Source: Phaeodactylum tricornutum CCAP 1055/1
Taxonomy: Eukaryota; Bacillariophyta; Bacillariophyceae; Surirellales; Neidiaceae
Length of the DNA stretch: 64,000 nt
Assembly: GCF_000150955.2 (NCBI RefSeq)
Contig: NC_011693.1
Span: forward strand, 248,001-312,000
Direction of reading: 5' to 3'
A model generated the notes under the pieces. The model was not told the DNA's origin and did no database searches. It saw only the letters and a list, made by a program, of their open reading frames with translations. A program made the translations under genes and the position numbers. Positions within the stretch are counted from its first letter, which is position 1. Each line of letters opens with the position of its first letter. Below, piece after piece: positions 9,176-19,895 of the stretch.

Positions 9176-10930
9176 CTACAGAGCTTCTAAAGTGTCCCAA
9201 ACCGTTACAGCTGTCGTCACCGTTCCAAACACAGCCCCTCCAATCAACAGTACCCACGAAGGCACTGACAAGGACCAATCGTCCAGGTCCCGACCCAGCC
9301 GCACACCCAGAGCGCCGGGTACGCAAAACCCAAGCATGCTGGTAGCCGTACCTCCCAAAACTCCAAAGACGACGGAAATGTCGGGCACCACAAGGGCTAG
9401 GCACAATGCCGAGCCAGCAATCCCTATCGTCAATCCAACGTGCTGTCGCATGTTCCATTCAGATTCAATTCCGGCCGGTCGAGACGCTATGCCTTCATCC
9501 AACGGCGTCTCGATCGCGTCAACTTGAGCACCATCTTCATTCCTGAGCCCTCCTTCGCCATTTGCAAAATTTATCTGCGGTTGTAGTGGCGTTCTCTCGT
9601 CGCTTTCATCAACGAGAACATCTCTAGCGGCACTCATAGGAAGGCGAGGTTCAGTGACCTCATCTTGGTCCAATAATAATGCCGCTGTCAAGGTTTCGTT
9701 TCTCACAGGCGGGTGCAATAAGACTTTCGGAAAGAAAATGTCCTGGAGCGTAACCCGTGCTGGAAAGACATTAAGGGGAAACGCAAACGTGACCGCGACT
9801 CCCATGAAGGCTGCCGCTGCTTGCATAATGCCATGCATTTCGTAGCTGGAAAGAATGTTGGGAGTCACATCCTTGCCAAAGTCGGCCAATGCCACAATCG
9901 AGATACTGCAATAAAGTGTCGCGCAAATAGCAACTGCCGTCAATGTGACGAGGCGCATACGGTCCTGTCGCAAAGTGTGTCGATTGGTGTCGGGGATGTG
10001 CGGAATAGCGAGCTCCTGGTATATTGCACAGACGTTGACTTGGCAACTAAACGCAAATAGTACAATAGGGCAGGCTGTCAAGACTGAAACGGACCCATGG
10101 GCGGGCCATAAAAAGTCGCCAAAATCATTGTGCATACTCATCGTATTGGAGGCTCGGTGCAAGGTAAATTCAGCCAGTGTATAATTTGTCGCATTTGTGG
10201 AGGCTCCTTTACCTTCCAGCAAATGTATGAAAGCTGCAAAGACAAGAGTCCCGATGGAAGCAATTCCTACCCCACTAGCAAATTGAAGGGACTGCATACG
10301 TCGCAGCAAACTCAAAGGCAGCATTGCAGTCATCCATACGGCAGTCATGGATAGTGCTCGACTGTTATACCAAAGGAGATTGGATCGTTCGAGGATATCG
10401 CCGACAGCAATCACATATGCTACTGCACATCCCCCGCAAAAAACAACAATCGACACCTCAACGCAAACTCGCCAATGCTTGCCAAACAAGGCTTCGACCA
10501 ATAATTCATAGGTGAAAAGTTGGTAGTGTTCCGAAGCTTGGACTAAAAGCTTGATGGAAACAGCTGTGGCAACAGCCGACGTCAACAGTAAAGAAAGACC
10601 CAACACGATTCCTGCCTGATAGAAAGCGTACGGCAAGGCCAAGACTCCCGCGCCGAGCGTAGCGCTGCACAAGTTCGCGACGGATCCCATGAAGGATGCC
10701 CCGCTGGCTTGTTGAATTATTGCCAGATTCGACTCAAATGATTCGGACATGTTGCTGCCATTTGGTGCTCTGAGATGCTCTTCGGCCCCATCGAGCCAGA
10801 GACTGTAGACTTGCGAAGCGTCCGTGTCCAAAGCACTTCCGTGATCATCTGAAGATGACGGTAGCGGCGAAGCTAACGGATCTCGGTCTCGTGTCGAGTG
10901 CTCGCTATCGATGCGAGTACTGGGACTCAT
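9176..10930 (-). CDS. Amino acid transporter, AAAP/SLC38-like family
   Basis: Protein of 584 residues starting at MSPSTRID. The frame runs further upstream to 11131, but that part has no conserved sequence and looks like leader. After an acidic N-terminal domain of roughly 80 residues come about ten to eleven hydrophobic helices. The first carries the AAAP signature FMGSVANLCSATLGAGVLAL and PYAFYQAG. Later helices include CPIVLFAFSCQVNVCAIY and the TM pairs at the C terminus (VGLTIGIAGSALCLALVV). A long hydrophilic insert of about 110 residues, rich in acidic residues, separates the last helices. SLC38-type members move neutral amino acids, often with Na+ or H+; substrate, direction and membrane cannot be read here. 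Confidence 0.85.
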   Translation of the reverse strand: MSPSTRIDSEHSTRDRDPLASPLPSSSDDHGSALDTDASQVYSLWLDGAEEHLRAPNGSNMSESFESNLAIIQQASGASFMGSVANLCSATLGAGVLALPYAFYQAGIVLGLSLLLTSAVATAVSIKLLVQASEHYQLFTYELLVEALFGKHWRVCVEVSIVVFCGGCAVAYVIAVGDILERSNLLWYNSRALSMTAVWMTAMLPLSLLRRMQSLQFASGVGIASIGTLVFAAFIHLLEGKGASTNATNYTLAEFTLHRASNTMSMHNDFGDFLWPAHGSVSVLTACPIVLFAFSCQVNVCAIYQELAIPHIPDTNRHTLRQDRMRLVTLTAVAICATLYCSISIVALADFGKDVTPNILSSYEMHGIMQAAAAFMGVAVTFAFPLNVFPARVTLQDIFFPKVLLHPPVRNETLTAALLLDQDEVTEPRLPMSAARDVLVDESDERTPLQPQINFANGEGGLRNEDGAQVDAIETPLDEGIASRPAGIESEWNMRQHVGLTIGIAGSALCLALVVPDISVVFGVLGGTATSMLGFCVPGALGVRLGRDLDDWSLSVPSWVLLIGGAVFGTVTTAVTVWDTLEAL

Positions 10931-13490
10931 TCGTTCTTCCCTTCGTGAGCGGAAAACCGAGCTATATTTTCCCTGTATTTGGCTGAATAGGACTTCTTCA
11001 ACTGCAGCAGTAAAACAAAATATCAGAAATTCAATTTGCAGCGAGTACGACAGACTGGGCTGACTGGTCGTATGCACGGTGTTTTCACAGTCAGTGGACC
11101 TGTCATCCATTTGGTGCCATGGTATGTCCAAGAATCTCAGTCAAACGTCGTTCCACGAAATCCCACGTCGAATCCACAGGTAATATTGGCTGGCTGTCGT
11201 AGTGGTCGTTTGGATCCAATGGAAAAACCACTTCTGTACAGAAACAGTTTTTCGCCCGACAACCTGGCAAAGTGGGACGTGGAACGCTGGTCCGACTTGC
11301 AAGATGATCTCGAACATATCAGCTCTCGATTTGGACGCCGCGCACCAACTGACACACCACTCCACTCTAGAAAGAAGCCTATTCTTCTACCGCGGGAGAA
11401 GACTGTATTGACAGTCATTTACTTTAGGGGAATGTCCTACAGGCAGTATTCTGACCGTACTTGCACGTTTGCCACATACACGAACACCAGGCAATAGACA
11501 AATAAAATTATACTTAATAATTTGGGATAAATAAATTTGTAACTGATTCGAAACAGAACATGCGAGGAAGATGGAGGAAACTCATGAATAGGAAAGAGAT
11601 AAAGTCGGATATAAATTGGAAATTGTCTACCGATGAACCATTCTTCCGGTGTTTATTACGGAATGACCCGTAGAAACTCCGAGGAACGGCGACGGCACTG
11701 GTCTGGGGAATGCAAAACCGGTTTTGGCTCGAGATTCGGATTCACTTCGATCATGCGCGTAGAGTTGATGATGCGAATTATCAAGAGTACAAGGAGACAT
11801 CGGACTAATCATTCGTGCGACTTCCAGAGCGGAGTAACTTCTATCTGGCTGATCCCGGATTTGGTATTCACGAATGATGAAGGCTTAACATTGGCCGTCG
11901 TAGTCTGATCGTAAGGTCGGGCTATACTACATACTTTTACGACTACCAACCAAGCCCGTCGGAGCCGGCAGTTTACTTTGAAAAGTCCAACCGGGCTTAA
12001 TTTTGCTCCCTCGAAATGCTATGGATTGGGCTGAGCAGACTAGGTTTGGCGAAGGAAGGTTTGACCGGTAGTACGAAATTGGTTTGTTCAGTACAATGGC
12101 GAAATGACGTTCTCTCCAAAGTCGCTCGAAGTATTCCGGCATGGCCTCCATTGCTCGTTTGATTGGTAGGAAGTGGACACCGTTGGATTGCTTTTTACTC
12201 GTCACAATATACAGTACGCCAAAGCAGTGGACTCTGGGAGTTCGAAAGAATTTCCCTTTCTTTGTAGAGCCATAGCTCCGATAGAATGATCTAACCGTGG
12301 TGTCATTGTACCAAATGTCAAGTGTCTACAATAGTTATAGACGAAGGCGAAACGTGGAAGGGTGCGTCGATACTTGTAGGCTGCAGTAAATGCGTGGTTT
12401 TTCTCCGACCGTTTCGTTTGTCCGGGTCGGCCTTGTTGTTTTTGACGAATGGTTTCCAATTCCAAAAACACAAAATATCTCCCGGCATCTTTGGTAGACG
12501 ACGTCGACGTTGGAATTCGATGGGTAGCTAGTTCCTATGCGATCGATACTGTACCCAAAACATAGCTATTATGTATTATATATATATCAACCATGGACCA
12601 CGAGAGGGAGTCGTCCGAACGCCGAAGAGCTCCCTGTTAGCTTCGGACGGTACGATCGTTGCCGGCGCCGGAGCGGTCCACGGAGATATGGCGCGATATC
12701 ATCTGGCGCGCGCGGAACTTTCGGAGGGCTAGATTGGCTTGGATCCAATATGGACGGATCCCGAACGTCCGCGGCCGAGGCCTAATTGAACGGCATTCGC
12801 GACTCGAAAATATCCTATTTAGGAAACCGTTTCCCGGCCAGGAAATTTCCCGATATATGTTCGATTCGACTCGGGATTGTTGAGATATACAGCCATACCC
12901 AAAATCTGAATGTGAAAAGCGGTCGAATCAGTAGACAGGACTTATTCAATAATCGACAAAAACATTAGGAAACGAATGACTGCACCGTTGAAGTATACAG
13001 CCCCGTACCAGTCATCGAAGCATCGCGCCGGGGCCTAACTGTCTCTTTGTTCCTATTTGCAGAAACGCTGTCCCCAGGAGGAGTTAGCCGGGGCTGTGAC
13101 GGGTTTGACGAATGGGAACACCGCACCGCTCCTTTCGGAAAGACTCCCGAGACTCGTTCCCGCGCGTGGGGGGCCCAAGAGGATGGAATGTACCGAACGA
13201 AACCTTGCTGGGCACCGCGGCTATCGATACCTAGAGGAGGCCACGGGTGTGATCTTAGGTGCGCGCAATCCGCGGTTGCCTCCAACGTGCCCGTTTGATA
13301 CCATAATTTTGGCAAGGACCATCGAAACAGCCTTCGCACTTTCTACCACAACTAGCGGTTTGCGAGATCCGTTTGTGTATTTTTTTTTCTACTCTTTTTC
13401 CTTCGGCTATTCTCATATTCATTGCCATTGTCATTGACTCCGTCCACACACAAATCACACACACACACATTCACCTTCACAGTCCCAAGA
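10931..13490. other. Gene-poor region of about 2.5 kb
   Basis: Many short frames occur on both strands but I support none as a gene. The least poor candidates are a plus-strand frame from about 11219 to 11497 (MEKPLLYRNSF...) and a minus-strand frame near 11927-12205; neither has a known domain or clear splice partners. The base composition shifts between AT-rich (11480-11620) and GC-rich (12590-12800, 13020-13300) blocks. A CA-rich microsatellite lies just before the downstream gene. Non-coding RNA or a decayed element could be here but I cannot show it. Confidence 0.4.
13444..13471. repeat. CA microsatellite in 5' leader
   Basis: Imperfect run of CA dinucleotides, interrupted by one AAT, ending about 20 bases before the ATG of the DUF6824 gene. 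It is probably in that gene's 5' UTR. Confidence 0.8.
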
Positions 13491-15365
13491 ATGTCCCCCA
13501 GCATGGAAGTGATGAACAACAGCATGTCGGGAAACCATCCTCCGCACGACAATTACCTTTGCCGCGGTCCCGAAGACTTTTCCGAATCGAGTGAGGCGAA
13601 CAACAGCGCTTCCAGCAACCCTCTCGGTTTGGATTCGGCTCCTGTCGTAGAAGGCGATCACGAGATCATAAACGATGAAGACGACGACAATAACAACAAC
13701 GATTCCCCAGCCCAACAGGTCTCGAAACCCGGTCTACACGACGTGTTGCTGGGTCGCGGGGGCGGTACCAACAATCACCAAGGCAACGTCTTCTTCCGCA
13801 AGCTCGTGAACGAACACAAGATGCGCTATCTAGCGTGCTCCAAGGTCGACAAGCCCAAGGTTGCCCGAGAAGTCGTGTGCTTGTGGCGGAAACTGACTCC
13901 TCCCGGGCGTTTCTTGTCGCGCCACGAAGAGGCTCGGCGGGGACCGGGATCCGTCAAGGCCGCGGATACCCTTTGGTACGAAGTCGGCGACAAGAAGGCC
14001 CGCGAAAAGGCGTCCCAATGTTTGCGTGAACGCACACCCGACGTTCTACCCTACATTAAGCAATTGCGGGAGCAACAAGACGCCATTACGGAACAGGGTG
14101 TCTCCCTCGTGCAACAACAATTGCAAATGCAACAACAGCAAGGCCGGCGGCACGAACACCGCCACCAACAAGATCATCAACAACAGCATCAACACCCGAG
14201 CTTTACTTCGCACAACACGTCACTGCACGGACCGGCCTTTCCGCGTCGCAATTCCATGCCCGTCCCGCACGAATCGTTTCAACAGCGACCTTCGATGCCT
14301 TCGGGACCAACGATTGGTGGCGCCATGGGGGGTGCCAGGATGCGCGGGAATCACTTGGGTGGTTCCAGCCGGGTGGTGGTGGAATCCGCCGGTACCAACG
14401 AATCCTTTGGCCGCTGTACCTCCTTACCGTCACGATCGTACCTCATGAACAACTCCGATCGCGGCTACTACAACGATTTGCCCGTCGAGGACGAGTTCTA
14501 CCGGACTACCAACCCCTCCAACGGGGATCACCTTTCCGAACTCGAGTACCAGCACAACATGATGCTCATGCAGCAGCAGTTGGAAATGCAACAGATGCAA
14601 TTAGAGCGGTTGCGTGCGCAACGAGCCATGCAACAACGAATGCACGCTTCCGAATCCAGCATCTTCGACACGGCCCCCTCACAACCAATGCGACACGGAT
14701 ACAACGCCAACAACAACAACAGTCATCGGCACAGTAGTATCCATGGGGACGATTTCTTTGAAGACCAGCTGCACGGGGACTTTCAAGATCCGCTCTTGAC
14801 CATGCCGGCACAGCCGGTTTCGCACACCGCCGCCACGATGCGCCGGATACCGGGCGCCATCAAGCGCTCGCGCGATGAGCACGTGATTCGGACCAGCCAC
14901 ACACTACCCGACACGGCCACGTCCCGCAACGGCAACAATACCACCGAAAGTGGAGAACTGACCTTGGAAGAATACCGTCAACAACTGGAAGACTACATCA
15001 TCAACAGTCACCAGCAGCAGCAGGAACCGCACAGCCGCGACGGTGTTCTGGCAGTGGCACCGGACATTGATGACGAAGAACTCGAAGATGATTGGGAAAA
15101 GGAGAAGGAAAAGAACTACGCTGAGCAGCGATCACGCGGCGTTGATCGTAACGCTTCCGGGATGTCCATGATGAGTGCCAAGACCACCAAGTCCAACATG
15201 TCCATGGTCTCGGGCTTTTCCGGAATATCCGACCTCATGAGTCAGGATCGCGAAACCAAGATGAATTTGAATCGCAACCTCTCCTCCAACTTGTCTCTCA
15301 TGTCGGATATGACGGATTTGTCGCAAAATATTGATACGCTCAGTATTTATGACGAGGAAAATTAA
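13491..15365 (+). CDS. DUF6824-domain protein (diatom-expanded family), Gln-rich
   Basis: Protein of 624 residues starting at MSPSMEV; an upstream open stretch to 13422 has no conserved sequence. Residues of about 80-190 form the DUF6824 domain: DVLLGRGGGTNNHQGN, then FRKLVNEHKMRYL, KPKVAREVV, WYEVGDKKAREKASQCLRE and RTPDVLPYIKQLRE. The function of this domain is not known to me; family members are numerous in diatoms and look like nuclear or regulatory proteins because of their long disordered tails. After the domain come Gln/His-rich tracts (about 14085-14200 and 14560-14650), a coiled-coil-like QLEMQQMQLERLRAQRA segment, and a Ser/Met-rich C terminus. It is single-exon. A second member of the family lies at 23089-23862. 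Confidence 0.82.
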   Translation: MSPSMEVMNNSMSGNHPPHDNYLCRGPEDFSESSEANNSASSNPLGLDSAPVVEGDHEIINDEDDDNNNNDSPAQQVSKPGLHDVLLGRGGGTNNHQGNVFFRKLVNEHKMRYLACSKVDKPKVAREVVCLWRKLTPPGRFLSRHEEARRGPGSVKAADTLWYEVGDKKAREKASQCLRERTPDVLPYIKQLREQQDAITEQGVSLVQQQLQMQQQQGRRHEHRHQQDHQQQHQHPSFTSHNTSLHGPAFPRRNSMPVPHESFQQRPSMPSGPTIGGAMGGARMRGNHLGGSSRVVVESAGTNESFGRCTSLPSRSYLMNNSDRGYYNDLPVEDEFYRTTNPSNGDHLSELEYQHNMMLMQQQLEMQQMQLERLRAQRAMQQRMHASESSIFDTAPSQPMRHGYNANNNNSHRHSSIHGDDFFEDQLHGDFQDPLLTMPAQPVSHTAATMRRIPGAIKRSRDEHVIRTSHTLPDTATSRNGNNTTESGELTLEEYRQQLEDYIINSHQQQQEPHSRDGVLAVAPDIDDEELEDDWEKEKEKNYAEQRSRGVDRNASGMSMMSAKTTKSNMSMVSGFSGISDLMSQDRETKMNLNRNLSSNLSLMSDMTDLSQNIDTLSIYDEEN

Positions 15366-15712
15366 ATGACCCGTGGGCATCCGCACATCCGGGCGGTCTT
15401 CCCCCTCTCTCCCTTTTTCGGGAAAGGAAAGAATTGGAGTGGGACCCGGGAGTGCGGAATAGATCCAATCTTTATGTTAGTCAGCATTTATGACGCATTT
15501 GCCTTTGCAGTTGCCTTTTACGTCACATGTTTCATAATGAACAACATTTTCCATCTAAATTCCTAGTCATACCTATATACTATCGTGGCTCATTCTCTCA
15601 GAATACCGCCTTTCTTTTTCTCTCGATTCCAAAACAAGTGAATATTAGTCTATTACATCACTACTTAATTGCCACATATTTGTACACAAATACAACTTGT
15701 CCGAATTTACCA
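15366..15712. other. Convergent 3' intergenic region
   Basis: About 350 AT-rich bases between the DUF6824 gene and the convergent J-domain gene. It holds their 3' UTRs and nothing else that I can see. Confidence 0.4.
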
Positions 15713-17842
15713 TTAGTCTAAATCGTTCATATTTTCGTTAGAAGCTTCAGCATTGTGTTCGTTCACTTTGCTCACGGGTGTCGTATCAAGGTCATCCGAC
15801 TTTACGGGCTCGTGGGCGTGAGATGGTGGGGGTGTTGGAACGACATTGCTAGAAGCAGAGGCCTCGTTAGGTTCCTCATCGTCTTTTCGTTTCGCCTTGT
15901 CCACCAACTCATCCAACCCAGTAGCTCCCGCAGTATAGATGAGGCAAGAGCAGCAGCAAAACATCAACCCAGCAATCAAAAATATCGGAAACAAGATCCA
16001 GAAGGCGCTGTAACCTGTGTCTGATGGATCCTGAGTATCGCTTTCGAAATCGTTTTCCAGCTTTCCGACGATCAAACATACAACAATGACCTGGAAGAGA
16101 GACACGCAGCATTGACCTTGTGCTTTGGCCTGGGCATCCATTGCACTTTGATCAGCCTCAGTTTGCGCTTGTTGCCAAGCCCTGAATGTGTCCTCGTCGA
16201 ATTCAATTTCTGGCTCCTCGGCGTTCTCGCTCGTATCTTTATCCACCTGCTCTGCGGGTGCCAGATTGCTTCCTTCTGTGTCCTGCTCTTCCTCCGAGTG
16301 TTCTACAGTCAAGTTGTTTGCCGGTGCTCCGTGGGGATTCTGCCGTAGAAATGTTTCATTCTTTGATCCGAGTTGATCTGTTTGACTCGCTTCTTCGTCG
16401 CTAGGAATTTCCTTGTTGCCTGCTTCACCAATGTCTAATGGCTCAACGGGGGCAGAGGTTGGAGAATGGAAATCCTTCATATCACCTTCGGCTGTGGCCC
16501 ACTCCATTGACGATTGCATAGCCGCCATTCCGGTTGATACCGGCAAATGTCCCACCTCGATGTCTGTGTCGTTTTCGCCTTTCTCCTTTTCGGCGCTGTT
16601 CTCGTCCGATCGTCCCATAACAACAACTTCTTCACCACTTACAGAGCCACAACAGCAACTGAAGAGTCCTCGAGCTACGTCTTGACACAACAAAATCCAA
16701 ATTGGCAAAAATACTAGCCACCAAGAAGCATCAATCTGGCCTTCCACTTTCGCTGCCACCAATGCAATGAAAGTGACGCCGAAAACGAGCATGTTCCCTG
16801 CCGGTGTTACCACAGCTTGGGTCATAGCGTCCATTGCTTCGAATTCCGGAGATGTCGTCACGCGTATAGCCTCTACGTCGTCGTCCGTGAACTCAACCCC
16901 TTCTTTCGCCAATATTTCCAAAGCGGCTGCAACAGCCTCCTCGTCTACGGTAATGACGTGATTGTCCTTCAGGACTTGAGCTCGTCGTTCCTCCGACATG
17001 TCCTCCAAACAACATGCTTCCGTGGTTTCCAAATGCTGTAGAGAAACCATTTTCTGAAATTCGTCCTGTGCCGCCGCAACCACAAGGTATGCGCTCAAAA
17101 CACGACAAAAGATTGCCAAATAAAACGGGACCGAAGCTCGGTGCCAGTGTTTGTTGGTCGATAACGGCTCGTCCCATTTCTTTGCCAAAATAATCAATCC
17201 ACTGAGAAAACAAACGCTAGTGAGCAAGGTTGCAATAACTTGAGGTTTGGCTTTATTTGGTGCAAGAATTGCCATTGCTACCCAGAATATTAGCAGCAGC
17301 CCGTACAACATCCATGTTGGTATCAGAATTACAACCCAGTCGGTATTTTGTAAAGTACCCTCTTGTTCAATGACTTGATTCACTTTGGCAGCAACAAGGA
17401 TGGGCTGCAGCAACAGAATCATAAAGACGATTGATACCACCACAACCAGCCGCGTCTTGTCAATCGTGCTGGCCTTGGCCAGATTTTCGTACAAACGAGC
17501 TGGGTTGTAGAGGCCACCCGTGTGTACAAACCGGTAGCGTGCTGGCGAATTCCCCAACACCGCGTACTGTTGCCGGTGCTTCTCGTCGCCGAGTACCCCG
17601 TAGGCTTCCTGCACCTTTTCGTATTCCGCCGCGGCTTCAGCAGCGTTTTGCTGCCGCCGCTGCGCAACTTTGTCGGGATGCAGCTCGAGTGACTTTTTGC
17701 GGTAAGCCTTACGAATGTCGTCGATCGAAACGCGACGCGGATCATCGAACCCCAGGACTGCGTAGTATTCCCATTCGTCACCGTCCTTCGGCGGGAGCAG
17801 CGCCGGGAATACGTGGAGAAGTAGGAGCGTACTCAGAGACAT
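15713..17842 (-). CDS. Membrane-bound J-domain (DnaJ-like) protein
   Basis: Protein of 709 residues starting at MSLSTLLLLHVFPAL, a likely signal peptide or anchor; the frame opens nine bases earlier on TTG. The J domain follows directly (residues about 25-95): WEYYAVLGF, IRKAYRKKSLELHPDKV with the HPD motif intact, then YEKVQEAYGVLGDEKHRQQY. It then has several hydrophobic helices, including VVVVSIVFMILLLQPILVAA and VILIPTWMLYGLLLIFW. Later there is VFLPIWILLC preceded by a short W-containing stretch, which recalls the TMEM185/fragile-X-F type membrane module. The C-terminal third is acidic and Glu/Asp-rich, with one more helix pair carrying a CCCCSC cluster. The N-terminal signal would place the J domain in the ER or another secretory lumen, where it would stimulate an Hsp70; this is inferred. 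Confidence 0.82.
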   Translation of the reverse strand: MSLSTLLLLHVFPALLPPKDGDEWEYYAVLGFDDPRRVSIDDIRKAYRKKSLELHPDKVAQRRQQNAAEAAAEYEKVQEAYGVLGDEKHRQQYAVLGNSPARYRFVHTGGLYNPARLYENLAKASTIDKTRLVVVVSIVFMILLLQPILVAAKVNQVIEQEGTLQNTDWVVILIPTWMLYGLLLIFWVAMAILAPNKAKPQVIATLLTSVCFLSGLIILAKKWDEPLSTNKHWHRASVPFYLAIFCRVLSAYLVVAAAQDEFQKMVSLQHLETTEACCLEDMSEERRAQVLKDNHVITVDEEAVAAALEILAKEGVEFTDDDVEAIRVTTSPEFEAMDAMTQAVVTPAGNMLVFGVTFIALVAAKVEGQIDASWWLVFLPIWILLCQDVARGLFSCCCGSVSGEEVVVMGRSDENSAEKEKGENDTDIEVGHLPVSTGMAAMQSSMEWATAEGDMKDFHSPTSAPVEPLDIGEAGNKEIPSDEEASQTDQLGSKNETFLRQNPHGAPANNLTVEHSEEEQDTEGSNLAPAEQVDKDTSENAEEPEIEFDEDTFRAWQQAQTEADQSAMDAQAKAQGQCCVSLFQVIVVCLIVGKLENDFESDTQDPSDTGYSAFWILFPIFLIAGLMFCCCSCLIYTAGATGLDELVDKAKRKDDEEPNEASASSNVVPTPPPSHAHEPVKSDDLDTTPVSKVNEHNAEASNENMNDLD

Positions 17843-18486
17843 TGCTGTCAAGGCCTCGCTGAGAGAAAATAAAAACGGTCAACACTGGTCGTGAGATGAT
17901 GAACTGGAAACGTGACTAGCTGTTACGCACTGTCCTGGTAGCGCGAGAAACGAACGGCTTCGAAGCAGCCATGCATTGTGCGTTCAACGTCCCATACGCT
18001 TCCTCTTCCTACTTGCCATTCAATCTTGTCTGTGCGTGACTAGAGAATTTTCTGAGTTGTCTTGGTCCCTCGACTCGTGGAATCGGAGTATCACCGAATG
18101 GACGAAAATAGAAATTCACTCCGTGATTTTGAATTCCTTCTTGTCGTACACCGTACGGTCGCTATTGGGAACCAACGTACGTCACAGACGGGGACTGCAA
18201 GTAGTCGCGGCGCGCAGCACCGTACGCACGCATAGGACCCAGGAAAGTTTCACGTTCCTCCGGCCGCCAACCAGCGACTGCGCTACCCAATCTCTTTCTG
18301 GACTATGGTATCTCGCGAACGAAAGCTGCGTCGTTTGTGTTTTGCGAGTCCGACGCCCCAACATCCACCAAACCGCTCATATTGGCAAGAAAAACCGTAG
18401 ACGTTTGCAGACTAACTACATGCACCCTATTTTTCGTAGTCACACGCCACCATAGGACCAATTCGTTTGTTTACAGCGGTAATATA
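17843..18486. other. Intergenic region between J-domain and Lhc genes
   Basis: About 640 bases. It contains the promoter of the J-domain gene and the 3' flank of the Lhc gene. The plus-strand frame 17976-18455 has no recognised domain and opens on a good ATG, but composition gives no support for it. Confidence 0.35.
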
Positions 18487-19262
18487 TTAAGAAAAGATCT
18501 TGGTTTCAAACAAGGCTTCACCATGAATGATTTCGGAAGCAAACATGCCCAAAATTCCCAACATGGCGAGTCGTCCGTTGCTGACTTCCACGTTCAACAA
18601 TCGCAATTGCTTGGCCGACTGGTCATCAAGGGCCACGCCAAAGTATCCGGTACCAAAATCACCAGGCTTTCGTCCGGGACGTTCCTTGACGAGAAACTCG
18701 TGGGCTCCAATTACGACGGCCATTTGCACCCATCCAGCGAGGGGGACGACATCCAAGGCGGCGAGGCCGTTGGGGACTTCGGCGAATTCGAGATTGGCCG
18801 ACGGCGACAAGAATCCCTCAAAGCGGTAGTTCTGCTGCACCAGTGTTCCCAAAGTTGCGGCCATGGCAATGCGGCCGTGCTTGACTTCGACCCCGCGGTA
18901 GTGGCGAAAGTTTTCTTCGCGCGAACCGTAGGGACCCCGCGTCGTGAATCCGAGAGGACTGGACCGAGGAAAAAATAAAACGAGACAAAAAAGCGTCGGT
19001 GAGAGAACGTGTTTGGATGTACAAGAAAAGTACGGACCCGAAGAATAGAATCAGCTGCGACTGTATCGCACCCGACGCGTATTAGTGTCCGATGAAAAAG
19101 CAAAGCGACTCACTCAAAGAATCCAATCGGTGGCAAAACCCCAATTTCCTTTTCCGGGGCGACGGCGTTCAAGGTCGACGACGACTTCTTGACGGAGGTT
19201 TGCGGAGCAAAGGCCGCGACCGAGGCTGCCGATACCAGTAGAGCCGTAAGCAATCGCATCAT
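18487..19262 (-). CDS. Fucoxanthin-chlorophyll a/c light-harvesting protein
   Basis: Two exons, 19262-19114 and 18958-18487, with a 155-nt intron (GTGAGT...CAG). The product has 206 residues. The N terminus MMRLLTALLVSAASVAAFAPQ is a signal peptide ending in the AFAP plastid cleavage motif, so the protein crosses the complex plastid membranes to the thylakoid. The mature start has GVLPPIGFFDPLGF, typical of FCPs. Helix 1 carries EVKHGRIAM and helix 3 EVSNGRLAMLGILG, with the Glu/Arg pairs that bind chlorophyll. The family subtype (Lhcf, Lhcr or other) is not assigned. It is divergent from the FtsH gene, whose start is about 630 bases away. Confidence 0.92.
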
Positions 19263-19895
19263 TTTCGGGATCAACAAGCAGTTGAACGGTGCTTTGGATA
19301 GTGTGTGTTGTGTTGTTCGAAATGCGTGCCGCGAGCGTGTCGTCACGTCCAGCAAGACGGGGTTGGTTGGTGTTCGCTACCCGTGTACAGTGTACGCTTT
19401 TCTCCCTCTAGGATCGAGAGAATTTCCACCGGTGCCTCACGTTCGATGGCACACGGCGGACGGGGGAAACTCCCGTGGTTGTCGGTGGTTGGTAACTGTG
19501 CAGTAGGTACCACTCGATGTTGCCGATCGATCCAATTTGCAACTTCAACCGTGACTGACGTATGAGAGTCCGTGTTTGACGAGTCCCACGAACATTTCCA
19601 AACATGTTTGTCCGTATCCGTGTCGAGGTCCTGTTGGGTTGTGTGTGCAGTCACCGATCAAGGTCGTCTTCTGTCTGTGTGTGTAGGGTGAGTCGGTCGG
19701 TGTCTCCGTTCTTTGAAGCACACTCACTGTCAAAACTATACCGTGCCGCCGGCTTCGTTTCGGTTCCGGAGCAAAGCAAATTCCTCCGGTACTCCGTCGT
19801 ACAACTCGAACAAGAGTAACTGTAAAGTACTACCTACCTACCCCCTTTTAAGGATTGTATGTAGCCTTGTCAATTTAGACAGCTTGTGTTTACCA
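19263..19895. promoter_or_regulatory. Divergent promoter region of Lhc and FtsH genes
   Basis: About 630 bases separating two divergent genes. No specific factor site is claimed. The FtsH frame is open back to 19713 through a stretch without conserved sequence. Confidence 0.4.

Noticed and set aside
9192-11131. Upstream 67-codon extension of the transporter frame
   Set aside because: The extension has no conserved sequence and the ATG at 10930 begins the plausible acidic N-terminal domain.
11036-11497. Plus-strand frame overlapping the transporter's 5' end
   Set aside because: No known domain; it opens on a non-ATG codon and overlaps the leader of a supported gene. The part from the in-frame ATG near 11219 is too weak to claim.
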